Assembly (NCBI RefSeq): GCF_000772945.1
Contig: NZ_JPVN01000023.1
Location: 1 to 48,736, forward strand
DNA from: Ureibacillus manganicus DSM 26584
Lineage (GTDB): Bacteria > Bacillota > Bacilli > Bacillales_A > Planococcaceae
Reading direction: 5' to 3'
Length of the DNA stretch: 48,736 nucleotides
A program made the position numbers and the translations under genes. The notes under the pieces are model-generated. The model was not told the origin of the DNA. It ran no database searches and saw only the letters and a program-made list of their open reading frames with translations. Shown in pieces: positions 9,324 through 18,569 of the stretch; the first letter of the stretch is position 1, and each line of letters opens with the position of its first letter.

Positions 9324-10763
9324 CTATTTTACACCCATAGCTGGTTTTTTACTGATTCCTTTATTAGGTTTAGATGTAGTACTTTCATTCGTTTTACCTG
9401 CATTATTAGGAACAAGGAACAGAACAGATATTACTGATAGAACACCGAAAATAATATTAACGACTAATCCCACTAAACCAGCAGTATGATAATCACCGTT
9501 TACTGCTACTGCACCGTAAGCTGTTGCCGAAATCGCAACACCGAACGCTCCACCTAAAGAACTTGCCATTTTATAAACACCAGCTGCTTGACCTACTTTA
9601 TCTGAAGGTGCATTTGATACAGATGTATCTGTAGAAGGTGTTGCATAAAGTCCTAGACCTAGTCCGTATAAAGCAAAACCGATAAATACTACAACTGTAT
9701 AAGTAAAGCCTGGTAAGAATGTTAATGCCATCATTGCAACACCGATTGTTGTAATGATCCCACCCCATACCATTGGCTTTTTCGCACCAATTTTTTGTAG
9801 AATTTTTTCACCAACACGAATCATGGCTAATACTACAACTAAATAACCTAATGATAAAATACCTGATTGTAAAGAAGTGAAACCTCTACCTTGTTGTACG
9901 TATGTGTTTGTAACTATTAACGCACCAGCAATAGCGTTAAGTAAGAAGTTAGAAACTGTTGCACCAGTGTATGCTTTGTTTTTAAATACTGCAAAATCAA
10001 CTAAAGCAATTTCTTTACCTTTTTCAACTTTAACAAAAATGATTAATCCGATAACTGCAACTGCAAGTGAGATTAGTGTATTAGCGTTTGTCCAACCCCA
10101 ATCCGCACCGTAGTTGATGAATAAGTTTAACGCTAACATTGTAACAATAAAGATTCCTAATCCAGCATAATCAAAACGGAATTTACCAGTTGATTCTTGT
10201 TTACTTTCTGGTGTATCTTTCAATAAGAATAAACCAATGATTGCAACAATAATTGAGATAATGAATATCCATCTCCAACCTAATGATGTTGCAATGGCAC
10301 CACCTGCAAATGAAGCAAAACCAGATCCACCCCAAGAACCGATTGACCAGAAACTTAATGCACGTTGACGATCTGCTCCATCAAAATACGCTTTCATTAA
10401 AGCAATTGTTGATGGCATGATAAACGCAGCAGAAATACCTTGAATAATACGTCCAATAACTAATAACACGGCACCTTGAGCTAAAACTAAACAAAGCGAA
10501 CCGATTATACTTAAAATGAAACCAATAACCGCAATTTTTTTACGTCCAACTTTATCTGCTAGACCACCTGCTGCTACGATGAATAAACCCGAGAATAAAG
10601 CAGCTAAACTAATGGCAATGTTTAATGTACCGATTGATACACCTAAATCTTTTTGAACTTCTGGTACAACGTTAACCATTGCTTGAGCAAATAACCAGAA
10701 TGTAATTACACCGAAAACTATCCCGATAATCATTTTATTAGTGCCTTTATAACCATTTTCCAT
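9324..10763 (-). CDS. DHA2-type MFS transporter
   Basis: A 479-aa MFS exporter of the 14-helix DHA2 type. Motifs visible are GGLADKVGRKK (loop 2-3 motif A), GRIIQGISAAFIMPS, and the GGSGFASFAGG segment in place of motif C. The tail is Lys-rich and cytoplasmic. RBS AGGAGG is 7 nt before the ATG. It precedes the M20 amidohydrolase on the same strand. A transporter plus N-acyl-amino-acid hydrolase pair could handle amino-acid conjugates, but multidrug export is equally possible. Confidence 0.85.
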   Translation of the reverse strand: MENGYKGTNKMIIGIVFGVITFWLFAQAMVNVVPEVQKDLGVSIGTLNIAISLAALFSGLFIVAAGGLADKVGRKKIAVIGFILSIIGSLCLVLAQGAVLLVIGRIIQGISAAFIMPSTIALMKAYFDGADRQRALSFWSIGSWGGSGFASFAGGAIATSLGWRWIFIISIIVAIIGLFLLKDTPESKQESTGKFRFDYAGLGIFIVTMLALNLFINYGADWGWTNANTLISLAVAVIGLIIFVKVEKGKEIALVDFAVFKNKAYTGATVSNFLLNAIAGALIVTNTYVQQGRGFTSLQSGILSLGYLVVVLAMIRVGEKILQKIGAKKPMVWGGIITTIGVAMMALTFLPGFTYTVVVFIGFALYGLGLGLYATPSTDTSVSNAPSDKVGQAAGVYKMASSLGGAFGVAISATAYGAVAVNGDYHTAGLVGLVVNIIFGVLSVISVLFLVPNNAGKTNESTTSKPNKGISKKPAMGVK

Positions 10764-11092
10764 AAGAATGCCTCCTATTAGAGTTTGAAAAAAATAATAC
10801 TGTCTACAATACTTTTCCCTTCAATATTTCATAAATACTTGTGAATGTATCACCAGTAATAACTAAACTTTCCTTTCCTAAAATACTTTTGTTCGTTCCT
10901 CCTTTAAACTTGTTTACACGTTTATTATAAAAAAAGCTGCCTAAATAGATGAGTCATTATTTGCCTACTATTTCTATTAGGGTCTGAATTTTTTTTCACA
11001 TACATTTATTAACATCAAAAAAAGGGGGTAATAATTTGCACTTGAATGTAGAATTCTTTGCTAGAGTGAATTATCCAGAATTGAGATTCAAA
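10764..11092 (-). promoter_or_regulatory. Long leader and promoter region of the second exporter
   Basis: No annotated gene lies here. A TATAAT with a T-rich spacer sits at about 10924-10929 on the minus strand, without a clear -35. Downstream, a strong GGAGG (10898-10902) is followed by a 26-codon open frame (10884 to stop at 10804) that has no ATG/GTG/TTG, then by the exporter RBS. This may be a structured leader or a tiny leader peptide. It is listed for its odd Shine-Dalgarno and is not called as a gene. Confidence 0.3.
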
Positions 11093-11126
11093 ATAAAAAA
11101 GCCACCGTTGTAATTCGTACAACGAT
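11093..11126 (-). terminator. Terminator of the AraC-family gene
   Basis: A CGTTGTA (11106-11112) / TACAACG (11118-11124) stem with flanking pairs, followed by a U-run on minus. Confidence 0.75.
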
Positions 11127-11132
11127 GACTTC

Positions 11133-13472
11133 TTAAAAAATAGCTTTTCTAATTTCAAAATAATGAATTGCATTTAATGTTAAATAGGAATGAAAAGACC
11201 ACTCATCTGCAATTGTCTCATCAAAGATTTCTAGTTTTGGGTGATTTGACCGATTGATATAATCTATAATTTCCATATCTAATCCGTGCTTACTATTTAA
11301 ATTTAACCAGTTCGTATAAAGAGCACCATGATCTCTATCAAAGGTATATTTCCGAACTTGATACTCACCTGTTTCTAGCCCATTAATTTTAACAAGTATT
11401 TCTTTATTCAGCTTTTGAAGAAAAGATTCTTCCACAGAATAATAAGGATTGATTGTATTGCAATTCATTAATACTAACTGATAACCTCGTTCGTTTTGTA
11501 TGAGAACATGATCAAATCCGTGGCTAATCACTGTACCATACAGCCTCTTAACAAACATCATGGCAAAGTAAGCTGGGCGTTTTCCACTGAAATAATGGAA
11601 CAGTTCCATTCCCTCAATTCGTATGCGCTGGCCGTCGCTGTCATTTTCATGCAATGCAGTGTTAATCCAAAAACCAATGGATTCCACTTCATTTAATATA
11701 TCTAAAACACCCTTTAACACTAAAGCTCCCCTGAAAAATATTCCATTGGTAAACCTTGTATTTCCAGATAGCGTATTCCATGAGACAAGGTGAAGTGGCT
11801 TTTCAATACCATTCTTTTTTAAATAATGTTTTATCTTTGCTGTTTTTTCTTTTAGGTAATCCTTAGTCATATTAAATCGTTGATCATTTAATTCCTTAAA
11901 ATCGACTACATCATTTTGGTTTGAATGATACCCTATAAAATCTATAGAATCAGCTTCTGTTAGTAACCAATTATGTGATTCTGTGGTTTTTTCATCTACA
12001 AATGAAAATGGTAAAAATACACCTACTTGAACATTTGGTATCATCTTTTTTAGCACATTATACAATTTCATGTATACACGTCTTAATTCCTTATGTCCTA
12101 CGGCAGTATAATAAGGCTCGTAAAACAAGAAATGCCAAGTATTTATATACGAGGATCCATACAATTGCAAACAATGCTTTAAAAATGCAATGAGCTTTTC
12201 AAGGTTATGATCTTCGTTTGTCGTAATTTCTTGATAATCAATTCTTATAAATAAGGAGAGATCATGCTTCTTAAGAAAATTTAAGGCTACATCAGCTTTG
12301 AAGTAAGGTGAACTTGTAGCTAAAGCTTCATCTGTTTCAACATCAGCTGTAATTGTTTCCCCTCTCAACAAATTACTAATTCCTACATAGTTTAATCCGA
12401 TTTCTTCTTTCACCATTAGTAGTTGAGATCTTACTGGGGCTTTAAGTAATTCTTTTAACTCTCTAACAATGACAACATGTTTAGGTCGAGAAATTTCTCT
12501 TTGAATTGGTTTTGTTATGTCTAATGTTAATTCTTCAAATCTTGATTCTGTATTTCTATAAGATTGATCTAATTGATTTAGTACGATTCCTAATTTCCCC
12601 AAGATCTCAGTGGAATGAATTAACTGTTCCGCATCCTCTAGAGGATAACTTTCAAAGGAATCGATTTTTTCAGTAGCATGGTTCTCTCTGTATACATGTG
12701 GTGTAATGCCGTAGGATTCTTTAAATAGACTTGTAAAAGATTTTGTATTTGCAAAGCCGTTTCTCATTGCAATTTGTGAAATAGTATCATTTGTATATAG
12801 TAAATCTTTTAGACTATGCTTCAATCGAATGTTCATCAAAAATCTGCTAAATCCCATTCCCGTTTTTTGTTTAAAATAACGAGATAAATAGCTTGTTGAT
12901 AGATACGACTTTTTTGCCATATCGTCTAATGTGATGACTTGGTGATAATTCCTTTCCAAGTACTCAATGATATGTTCTAATCGGTAATCATTCGTATCCA
13001 GCTTTTCAAATGTACTTCCTTTTTTCTTAAATCCTCTAACCAAATTTAGCAAAATATCACATAAGTAACTTTGAATTTCAATTCGATAGCTTTCATCTTT
13101 CCGACAATAAGAAATCATCAGTTGAACAAGTGATTTCCTAATATTATCTAACATCTGTTCTCTGCCCATATCTATTTCTTGAGAAAAGCACTCAAAACGA
13201 CTGTTTCGATAATCTGCATAATATTGATCGATAAAGGCATCAGTAATATTTAGAGTTAGAACACTGTTTGATGTATTTCCTTTTACCTGATAGAGTTGGT
13301 TTCGATTAATAAGAAGTAGATCTTGCTCTTTTAACACAAAAAATCTGCTATCAATTTCTACTGTTACTTCTCCATTAATTACAAATATTAGTTCTAATCC
13401 ATGATTTACTTTTGGTGATAAATATTTTATTTCCTTTAAGGATATTTGATAATCTGTTTGTTGTTGATCCAT
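11133..13472 (-). CDS. AraC-family regulator with degenerate GH39-like C-terminal domain
   Basis: A 779-aa regulator in three parts. Residues 1-85 form a cupin-like sensory domain, 165-265 the double AraC helix-turn-helix (IEYLERNYHQVITLDDMAKKSYLSTSYLSRYFKQ, given here as a region, with FANTKSFTSLFKESYGITPHVYR as the second half), and about 330-760 a beta-xylosidase (GH39)-like barrel. In GH39 enzymes the acid/base sits in a W-N-E-P context and the nucleophile in T-E-W. Here the first reads FYEPYY (451-455) and the second VSWNT (563-567), so the nucleophile Glu is Ser. The barrel is therefore more likely to bind a sugar ligand than to cleave it. It starts 42 bp downstream of the lysR gene on the same strand. 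No carbohydrate operon is adjacent, so its target is unknown. Confidence 0.8.
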   Translation of the reverse strand: MDQQQTDYQISLKEIKYLSPKVNHGLELIFVINGEVTVEIDSRFFVLKEQDLLLINRNQLYQVKGNTSNSVLTLNITDAFIDQYYADYRNSRFECFSQEIDMGREQMLDNIRKSLVQLMISYCRKDESYRIEIQSYLCDILLNLVRGFKKKGSTFEKLDTNDYRLEHIIEYLERNYHQVITLDDMAKKSYLSTSYLSRYFKQKTGMGFSRFLMNIRLKHSLKDLLYTNDTISQIAMRNGFANTKSFTSLFKESYGITPHVYRENHATEKIDSFESYPLEDAEQLIHSTEILGKLGIVLNQLDQSYRNTESRFEELTLDITKPIQREISRPKHVVIVRELKELLKAPVRSQLLMVKEEIGLNYVGISNLLRGETITADVETDEALATSSPYFKADVALNFLKKHDLSLFIRIDYQEITTNEDHNLEKLIAFLKHCLQLYGSSYINTWHFLFYEPYYTAVGHKELRRVYMKLYNVLKKMIPNVQVGVFLPFSFVDEKTTESHNWLLTEADSIDFIGYHSNQNDVVDFKELNDQRFNMTKDYLKEKTAKIKHYLKKNGIEKPLHLVSWNTLSGNTRFTNGIFFRGALVLKGVLDILNEVESIGFWINTALHENDSDGQRIRIEGMELFHYFSGKRPAYFAMMFVKRLYGTVISHGFDHVLIQNERGYQLVLMNCNTINPYYSVEESFLQKLNKEILVKINGLETGEYQVRKYTFDRDHGALYTNWLNLNSKHGLDMEIIDYINRSNHPKLEIFDETIADEWSFHSYLTLNAIHYFEIRKAIF

Positions 13473-13514
13473 TTATTCACCCTCAATTATTGCAAATTTC
13501 GCAAAAACCCTAAG

Positions 13515-14396
13515 TTAGTTAGATATAGGTTCTGCTTTTTTGCTTGTTTCAATTGTTTCTATAAACTTTTTAATAGATGCAGTTAAGTACGTATCAGATC
13601 TTCTAATAAACACAGTCTTTATTTTACTGTATTTATCGGGAAGTGTATGACATTGGATGAGACCGCTTTGTTCCATATGTGCTACAGATGACTTAGGAAC
13701 AAACGAAACTCCCAGTCCCATAGAAACACTGCGTAAGATTGTTTCTAGCGTTCCGAACTCCATTACTTTTCGAGGTATAATATTTTGGTCTTTATACCAA
13801 GTTTCAAGACGAGCTCTATAGCCACAACCTTCGCTAAAGCACAAAAACGGTTCATCTTTTAACTCGTCAAGTGTGTACTCACGCATATCTGAAATTAATA
13901 CAAGCTCCTCATTAAATACTTCATGGGATACAAGATCTGGATGAAAATCTGATTCAGTAACAAACGCCCCATCCAATTTATGATTCAGCACTTCTTCTTC
14001 TAGTGTTTCCGTTACACCAGAAAATAATGATAAATCAACATTTTTATATTTCTTTATATAAGTAGTTAATATGATTGGTAACTGATATACCGTTTCAACT
14101 GTTCCAATTTCCAATTTACCTGTTGGTTCGTTTTCATTTTGAACTGCTTTTTTCATTTCATCGGTTAACAATAATATCTTTTTACAATAACCTAATAGCG
14201 CTTTACCCTCAGGTGTTAGAGTCATCCCACGGCGATGTCGGTTAAATAATGATGTATTTAATTCTGCCTCAAGCTTCTGTATTCTCGATGTAATATTTGA
14301 CTGAACATAATTAAATTCTTTAGCCACTTCAGAAACAGTCCCTTTTTCAGCCACCATTTGAAATATTTCTAAGTCTTTAAATTCCAAAATCCTCAT
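13515..14396 (-). CDS. LysR-family transcriptional regulator
   Basis: A 293-aa LysR-type regulator with an N-terminal winged helix (residues 5-65: LEIFQMVAEKGTVSEVAKEF, NITSRIQKLEAELNTSLFNR) and a C-terminal effector-binding domain from about residue 90. The ATG at 14396 has a poor spacing to AGGG; a TTG at 14385 is an alternative start. It is divergent from an EamA exporter, the classic layout for a LysR regulator controlling its neighbour. The AT-rich gap (14397-14522) contains AAAATAA/TTATTTT arms around 14433-14462 that could be the LysR box (weak). Readthrough into the AraC gene is possible. Confidence 0.85.
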   Translation of the reverse strand: MRILEFKDLEIFQMVAEKGTVSEVAKEFNYVQSNITSRIQKLEAELNTSLFNRHRRGMTLTPEGKALLGYCKKILLLTDEMKKAVQNENEPTGKLEIGTVETVYQLPIILTTYIKKYKNVDLSLFSGVTETLEEEVLNHKLDGAFVTESDFHPDLVSHEVFNEELVLISDMREYTLDELKDEPFLCFSEGCGYRARLETWYKDQNIIPRKVMEFGTLETILRSVSMGLGVSFVPKSSVAHMEQSGLIQCHTLPDKYSKIKTVFIRRSDTYLTASIKKFIETIETSKKAEPISN

Positions 14397-14496
14397 CCCT
14401 TTTTTATATATTATCTACCTTTCTATGATATCAAAAATAATGATTATAATCTTTATTTTTATTCGTTTTACGTGATGAATAAATGGAGGTATGATG

Positions 14497-14517
14497 ATGT
14501 GTAAGATAAATGAATAG
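14497..14517 (+). promoter_or_regulatory. Possible six-codon leader ORF before the EamA gene
   Basis: A strong GGAGGT (14485-14490) is followed at 6 nt by an ATG opening a six-residue frame (MCKINE, stop 14515-14517). The stop overlaps the AGGGG that serves the downstream transporter. This could couple translation of the transporter to a short leader, or the strong SD could be fortuitous. Confidence 0.3.
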
Positions 14518-14531
14518 GGGTATTGGAAAAA

Positions 14532-15500
14532 ATGAAAAATAATGTATTATTAGGAGCTATTTTGTGTTTAGTCGCTGCTGTTTCTTGGGGAGCAATGTTC
14601 CCAGTTGCACATGATGCCTTTAAGCATATAGATCCCTTCTATTTTACAATTATTCGTTATGGTTCTGTAACTGTTATTTTAGTTATTATTCTTTTTTGGA
14701 AAGAAGGCAAAGAAGCTTTTCGGTTTGAGGGCAGAGGCCTTCATTTATGGTTCTTTGGTACAATGGCCTTTACAGTCTATAATCTTTTTATCTTTTGGGG
14801 AGAAGATATTTTAGGGGAATCAGGGATTATGGTAGCATCGATCATGGAATCACTTATGCCGATGATATCCATAATTATTGTTTGGATGATTTTCAAAGAT
14901 CGTCCTCATCTATTTACTTTACTTTGTGTATTCGTGTCATTCATTGGTGCAATGTTAGTAATAACAAAAGGGGATATTAAATCATTTTTAGGTGCTACAG
15001 ATCAATTTATTCCTACTATGCTCATCTTAATTGCAGTGATTGGATGGGTTATTTATACGATGGGTGGTAGTGAATTTCAAGGTTGGTCCGCTTTACGTTA
15101 TTCAACATTAAGTTGTTTACTTGGTACAATTACAGCTATTATTCTAACAATTGCTTCATCAGTATTTGGATATATTCCTGTTCCGTCAGCAGAAGCTATT
15201 ATGACAGTAAGTCCGCATTTATTGTTTATGATTATTTTCCCAGGAGTTATAGCTTTGTTAGGTTGGAATATCGGTGTAAGTTTATTGTCACCATTAAACG
15301 CGTTATTGTTTATAAACTTTGTTCCTGTTACAACTCTAACAATATCAATCTTCCAAGGAAACAAAGTAACAATTTTCGATTTAGTAGGTACTTTCTTAAT
15401 CATCATTGCTCTAGTGTCTAATAATCTTATGATTAGAATGCTTCAGAAGAAAGAAACAACACGGCATGTTCAATCTAATTTGAGGGAAACAGCACTGTAA
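14532..15500 (+). CDS. EamA/DMT-family transporter (10-TM exporter)
   Basis: A drug/metabolite transporter superfamily member, about 322 aa, with two EamA repeats of five helices each (about 7-145 and 155-310). The first helix carries the typical AVSWGAMFPVAHDAF segment. Family members export amino acids, metabolites or drugs; the substrate is unknown. I chose the ATG at 14532; a TTG at 14523 is in frame but only 2 nt from AGGGG. It is divergent from the LysR gene, its likely regulator, and ends at a strong hairpin. Confidence 0.85.
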   Translation: MKNNVLLGAILCLVAAVSWGAMFPVAHDAFKHIDPFYFTIIRYGSVTVILVIILFWKEGKEAFRFEGRGLHLWFFGTMAFTVYNLFIFWGEDILGESGIMVASIMESLMPMISIIIVWMIFKDRPHLFTLLCVFVSFIGAMLVITKGDIKSFLGATDQFIPTMLILIAVIGWVIYTMGGSEFQGWSALRYSTLSCLLGTITAIILTIASSVFGYIPVPSAEAIMTVSPHLLFMIIFPGVIALLGWNIGVSLLSPLNALLFINFVPVTTLTISIFQGNKVTIFDLVGTFLIIIALVSNNLMIRMLQKKETTRHVQSNLRETAL

Positions 15501-15548
15501 ATTCAATTGAAAATCTCTTGAAGCTCTTTCCTATAATATTTAATATTT

Positions 15549-15594
15549 AAAAAGTCGATCACTTTTCATCTTTAATGGAAGGTGGTCGACTTTT
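15549..15594 (+). terminator. Terminator of the EamA gene
   Basis: AAAAGTCGATCAC pairs with GTGGTCGACTTTT (15582-15594), ending in U-rich sequence on plus. Confidence 0.75.
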
Positions 15595-15676
15595 CACTAT
15601 TTTCCGGTTCCAAACAATAATTAAAGATTTTAAAGCAGCTAAAGTATTTAGTTACTTTAGGATTCCAAATATAATA

Positions 15677-15720
15677 AAAGTCTATAGTACAAGCGCCTTC
15701 TACTATAGACTTTGTTTATT
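15677..15720. terminator. Second strong hairpin between the EamA gene and rplY
   Basis: A perfect 13-bp stem, AAAGTCTATAGTA (15677-15689) / TACTATAGACTTT (15701-15713), U-rich on both strands, so it could end transcripts from either side. A third hairpin, ATTTCGCTA (15807-15815) / TAGCGAAAT (15831-15839), lies just after rplY and lacks a U-run. No gene fits in 15595-15863. Confidence 0.6.
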
Positions 15721-15863
15721 TTATTATTTTTCAAATTGTATTGACATAGATTTCCTATTTACTTTATAATTCAAACGGTTAAATAATAATAGTACTGTTT
15801 AACTGGATTTCGCTAAGCTTGGCAGAGCAATAGCGAAATGTACTGTGTGTTGCGAGTATTAGA

Positions 15864-16448
15864 TTAAGCTTCTACCTCAGTAGTTTCTTCCTCTTCTACT
15901 TGTTTCACATAGTCAACCGATACAATTGCTTCTTCATCCTCATGATTGATTGTGAAGTTACTGTATTTTTCTTTAAGATCTGATACTCGAACAGTATGAC
16001 CGATTTCAAAATCAGTGATGTCAATTTCAATACTATCTGGCAAATTATTTGCTTTTGCCGTAATATTCAATTCATGAAGGAATTGTTTAGTAACCCCTCC
16101 TGCTTTCTCACCAACCGATGTTCCTTTTAGAATTACACTAACTTTTGTATCGATTTCAGTGTGTTCATCTACTTGAAGAAAATCTACATGAAGTACATCC
16201 CCAGTTAAAGCTTTACTTTGATAATCTCTTAAAATTACATTTTTAGAATTTCCATCGAGATTTAAAGAGATAATACCATTTCTACCTACTTCTTTAATGA
16301 CACGATTTAAATCTGAAGTTTTAATCGAAATTGATTTAGTGTTTACTTTTCTTCCATAAACAACTGCTGGGATTTCTCCTTCACTTCTCATTTTTTTCAA
16401 AGAAGAATTTGATAAGTCTTTTCTTTCTTGTGCTACTAGCGTACTCAT
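15864..16448 (-). CDS. rplY: 50S ribosomal protein L25/TL5, general stress protein Ctc
   Basis: A 194-aa protein of the long TL5/CTC form of L25, which binds 5S rRNA in the large subunit. The N-terminal L25 domain (residues 1-90; ERKDLSNSSLKKMRSEGEIPAVVYGR) is followed by the beta-rich TL5 domain (about 95-185; VLHVDFLQVDEHTEIDTKV, GGVTKQFLHELNITAKANNLP) and an acidic tail. In B. subtilis ctc is a SigB-controlled stress gene between prs and spoVC. Here neither neighbour is present, so this copy stands alone. I did not find a convincing SigB promoter in the 16449-16589 gap. The RBS AAAGGTGG precedes the ATG. Confidence 0.92.
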   Translation of the reverse strand: MSTLVAQERKDLSNSSLKKMRSEGEIPAVVYGRKVNTKSISIKTSDLNRVIKEVGRNGIISLNLDGNSKNVILRDYQSKALTGDVLHVDFLQVDEHTEIDTKVSVILKGTSVGEKAGGVTKQFLHELNITAKANNLPDSIEIDITDFEIGHTVRVSDLKEKYSNFTINHEDEEAIVSVDYVKQVEEEETTEVEA

Positions 16449-16587
16449 TTTATTTCCACCTTTCTATTTCGTTCTAGATTATCACTAAAAAAATCTAAAA
16501 CTTTAAAAATGTCATACAATTCAATTATATCTAATCTATCAACATATTTCATAGAAAAGGCCCACACAAGTAAATTCTCTTAATCTA

Positions 16588-16632
16588 TTAAAAAAGACTT
16601 TCAACAGTTTAGTTTAACTGATGAAAGCCTTT
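16588..16632 (-). terminator. Terminator of the YfcC-type carrier gene
   Basis: An imperfect 16-bp stem (AAGACTTTCA-ACAGTT pairs with AACTG-ATGAAAGCCTT) with U-run on minus at 16588-16594. It is about 70 bp past the stop; the gap 16633-16703 shows no gene. Confidence 0.7.
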
Positions 16633-16703
16633 AGATAGTACTTCCTCCCCAATGTCGGGCAACAAATGCCAAGTTCAGAGCCATTTTTTATTACTAAATG
16701 TGA

Positions 16704-18116
16704 TCAGCCTGTATATTGAATCATCTGGGCGATCACTAGTGTGACAATCCCTATTGCCGAGAATACTAGGAATAGGGGCATATAGAAACGAATCCACTTT
16801 TGCCAAGATACGCCTGCAATAACGAGTGCAGCCATAAAGTAACCAGAAGTCGGGAATAGAATATGAGCAAAGCCGTCCCCGAACTGGAACGCAAGTACAG
16901 CTGTCTGTCTTGTAACACCAATAATGTCTGAAAGTGGCCCCATGATCGGCATCGTAACTAAGGCCTGTCCACTTCCCGACGGTATAATAAAGTTTATAGC
17001 CAGCTGTACTAGATACATACCTACTGCACCGAGGATAGATGGCATCTCACCAACCAATGAACCGAGGCTGTATACGATTGTATCCATAATTTGTCCATCT
17101 TCTAGTACAACAGCAACAGATCGGGCAAGACCAATAATAATGGCTCCCATAAGAACCTCACGGAATCCTTCCGTAAAAGCGTTAGAAATCTGGGTAGCGT
17201 TAAGTCCGGCAATAAGTCCGACTACGATTCCCATAAAGATAAACAGACCTGCCATTTCTACCATGAACCAACCGAGATTAAGCACACCATATACTAATAT
17301 TCCGAGGAAGATGAGTGCAGCAACGGAAGCGTATTTTTGTCTTGTGTTCATGCTTTTCGCTTCAATTTTATCTTTTTGCTTGTAAAGTCCCCTTTTTTCT
17401 TGGTCATCTTCATAAACATAGCTTTTTATAGGATTCTGCTGTACTTTTTTTGCATATCTCATGATGAAATAAATTCCCACTGATATACAGACAATAAATA
17501 GAATTAAACGCAATGGCAATCCAGAAAATACCGGTATTCCTACAATTTTTTGCGATAATCCTACGTTAATTGGGTTTAAAACTCCCGTGGTAAACCCTAC
17601 AACTGTACCAACAAGAGCAATAGCTGCAGCTACAATGGAATCATACCCTAAGGCAATGATTAATGGCATAATTACAGGAATATAAACTAGTGATAGTTCA
17701 GGAGTTCCAATTAATGTTGCCCCAACCCCAAATACTGTTGTTAAAATCGGAATCAGCAAAATGCTATTTTTCGCAAAACGGTTTGCAAGCCTGTCCACAA
17801 CCACTTCAATAATTCCAGTTGTTTTCAGCACCATAAACATACCGCCAATTATAAAGGTGAAAAATACAATTTCCCCAGCATCTATTAGTCCCCGCGGAAT
17901 AACAGTAAGGAAATCGGCTATACCAATTGGCGCAGCTTCCACTTGTGAATATGAGTTAGGATCAATTGCTGTTCTTCCGTCAGGACCTGGCACACGCTCA
18001 AACTGACCTGCTGAAATAAAGTAAGTAGAAATTGCCGCTAGAGCACTGAAAATAAATAAGATGACATAAATATGCGGAAGTTGAAACTTCTTTTTAGCAC
18101 TTTTTTCCTTTTCCAT
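16704..18116 (-). CDS. YfcC/YcgA-family (DcuC-like) carrier
   Basis: A 470-aa membrane carrier with about 11-12 helices, of the C4-dicarboxylate anaerobic carrier / YfcC family. It resembles B. subtilis YcgA and the arginine/ornithine-type antiporters of that group. Landmarks are FVGVGATLIGTPE-like helices with hairpin loops (TVFGVGATLIGTPELS), GFTTGVLNPINVGLSQKI and the C-terminal IPSGSGQALVTMPIMGPLSDI. The N-terminus has a Lys-rich cytoplasmic stretch. Substrate could be a basic amino acid, a short peptide or a dicarboxylate; the sequence does not settle it. By eye its coding sequence looks somewhat richer in G and C than its neighbours, which could point to transfer. Confidence 0.82.
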   Translation of the reverse strand: MEKEKSAKKKFQLPHIYVILFIFSALAAISTYFISAGQFERVPGPDGRTAIDPNSYSQVEAAPIGIADFLTVIPRGLIDAGEIVFFTFIIGGMFMVLKTTGIIEVVVDRLANRFAKNSILLIPILTTVFGVGATLIGTPELSLVYIPVIMPLIIALGYDSIVAAAIALVGTVVGFTTGVLNPINVGLSQKIVGIPVFSGLPLRLILFIVCISVGIYFIMRYAKKVQQNPIKSYVYEDDQEKRGLYKQKDKIEAKSMNTRQKYASVAALIFLGILVYGVLNLGWFMVEMAGLFIFMGIVVGLIAGLNATQISNAFTEGFREVLMGAIIIGLARSVAVVLEDGQIMDTIVYSLGSLVGEMPSILGAVGMYLVQLAINFIIPSGSGQALVTMPIMGPLSDIIGVTRQTAVLAFQFGDGFAHILFPTSGYFMAALVIAGVSWQKWIRFYMPLFLVFSAIGIVTLVIAQMIQYTG

Positions 18117-18569
18117 TTGAAACCTCCAATTAGTAGATTTTAAAAGTCGAGTAGATTGAATGTTTGTTTATTCTAAACAAATTCAATTCTTTAAATTAAA
18201 TTGTATAATTTTTCTATGTTGAAGTCGTTAGACCAAATAGCCAATAAAATGCTGCACCCATTGTTAATCGAAAACAATGAAAATTCCAAATTTATTAACA
18301 TTGGACAACAAACTATACAAAAGTTACATTATATTCCATACACTTTTTTAAAAATTAAAAGTTACAATGGTCAACTCAATTAGATATTTTAAACAAATTG
18401 AGTAGGTGAGTTCATTAGAACAATTAGTTTCTTTTCTACTGAAGTGACATATTTTTTTCTTACTATCATTTAGTATATAATGGGTATTAATTCCATAACT
18501 GAAAATACACACAATTCACACTAATCGTTATGGACAGGACAGATAAACGAGTGAAAGGATGGGCCAAGT
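18117..18569. promoter_or_regulatory. Divergent promoter region, carrier / peptidase
   Basis: This 453-bp gap separates two divergent genes. Near the carrier start lies an imperfect inverted repeat (TTGAAT-GT-TTGTTTA from 18156, with TAAACAAATTCAA ending about 18186). A second, ACTCAATT (18374-18381) / AATTGAGT (18396-18403), encloses another TAAACAAATT. The shared TAAACAAATT half-site suggests one DNA-binding protein acts on both, but this is pattern only. A short open frame at 18201-18383 has no RBS and is not called. Confidence 0.35.

Noticed and set aside
15575..15769. A 64-codon plus-strand frame after the EamA gene.
   Set aside because: It runs through two terminator hairpins, has no RBS and shows low-complexity composition.
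18201..18383. A 60-codon frame in the carrier-peptidase gap.
   Set aside because: No RBS, no recognisable features, and it overlaps candidate regulatory repeats.
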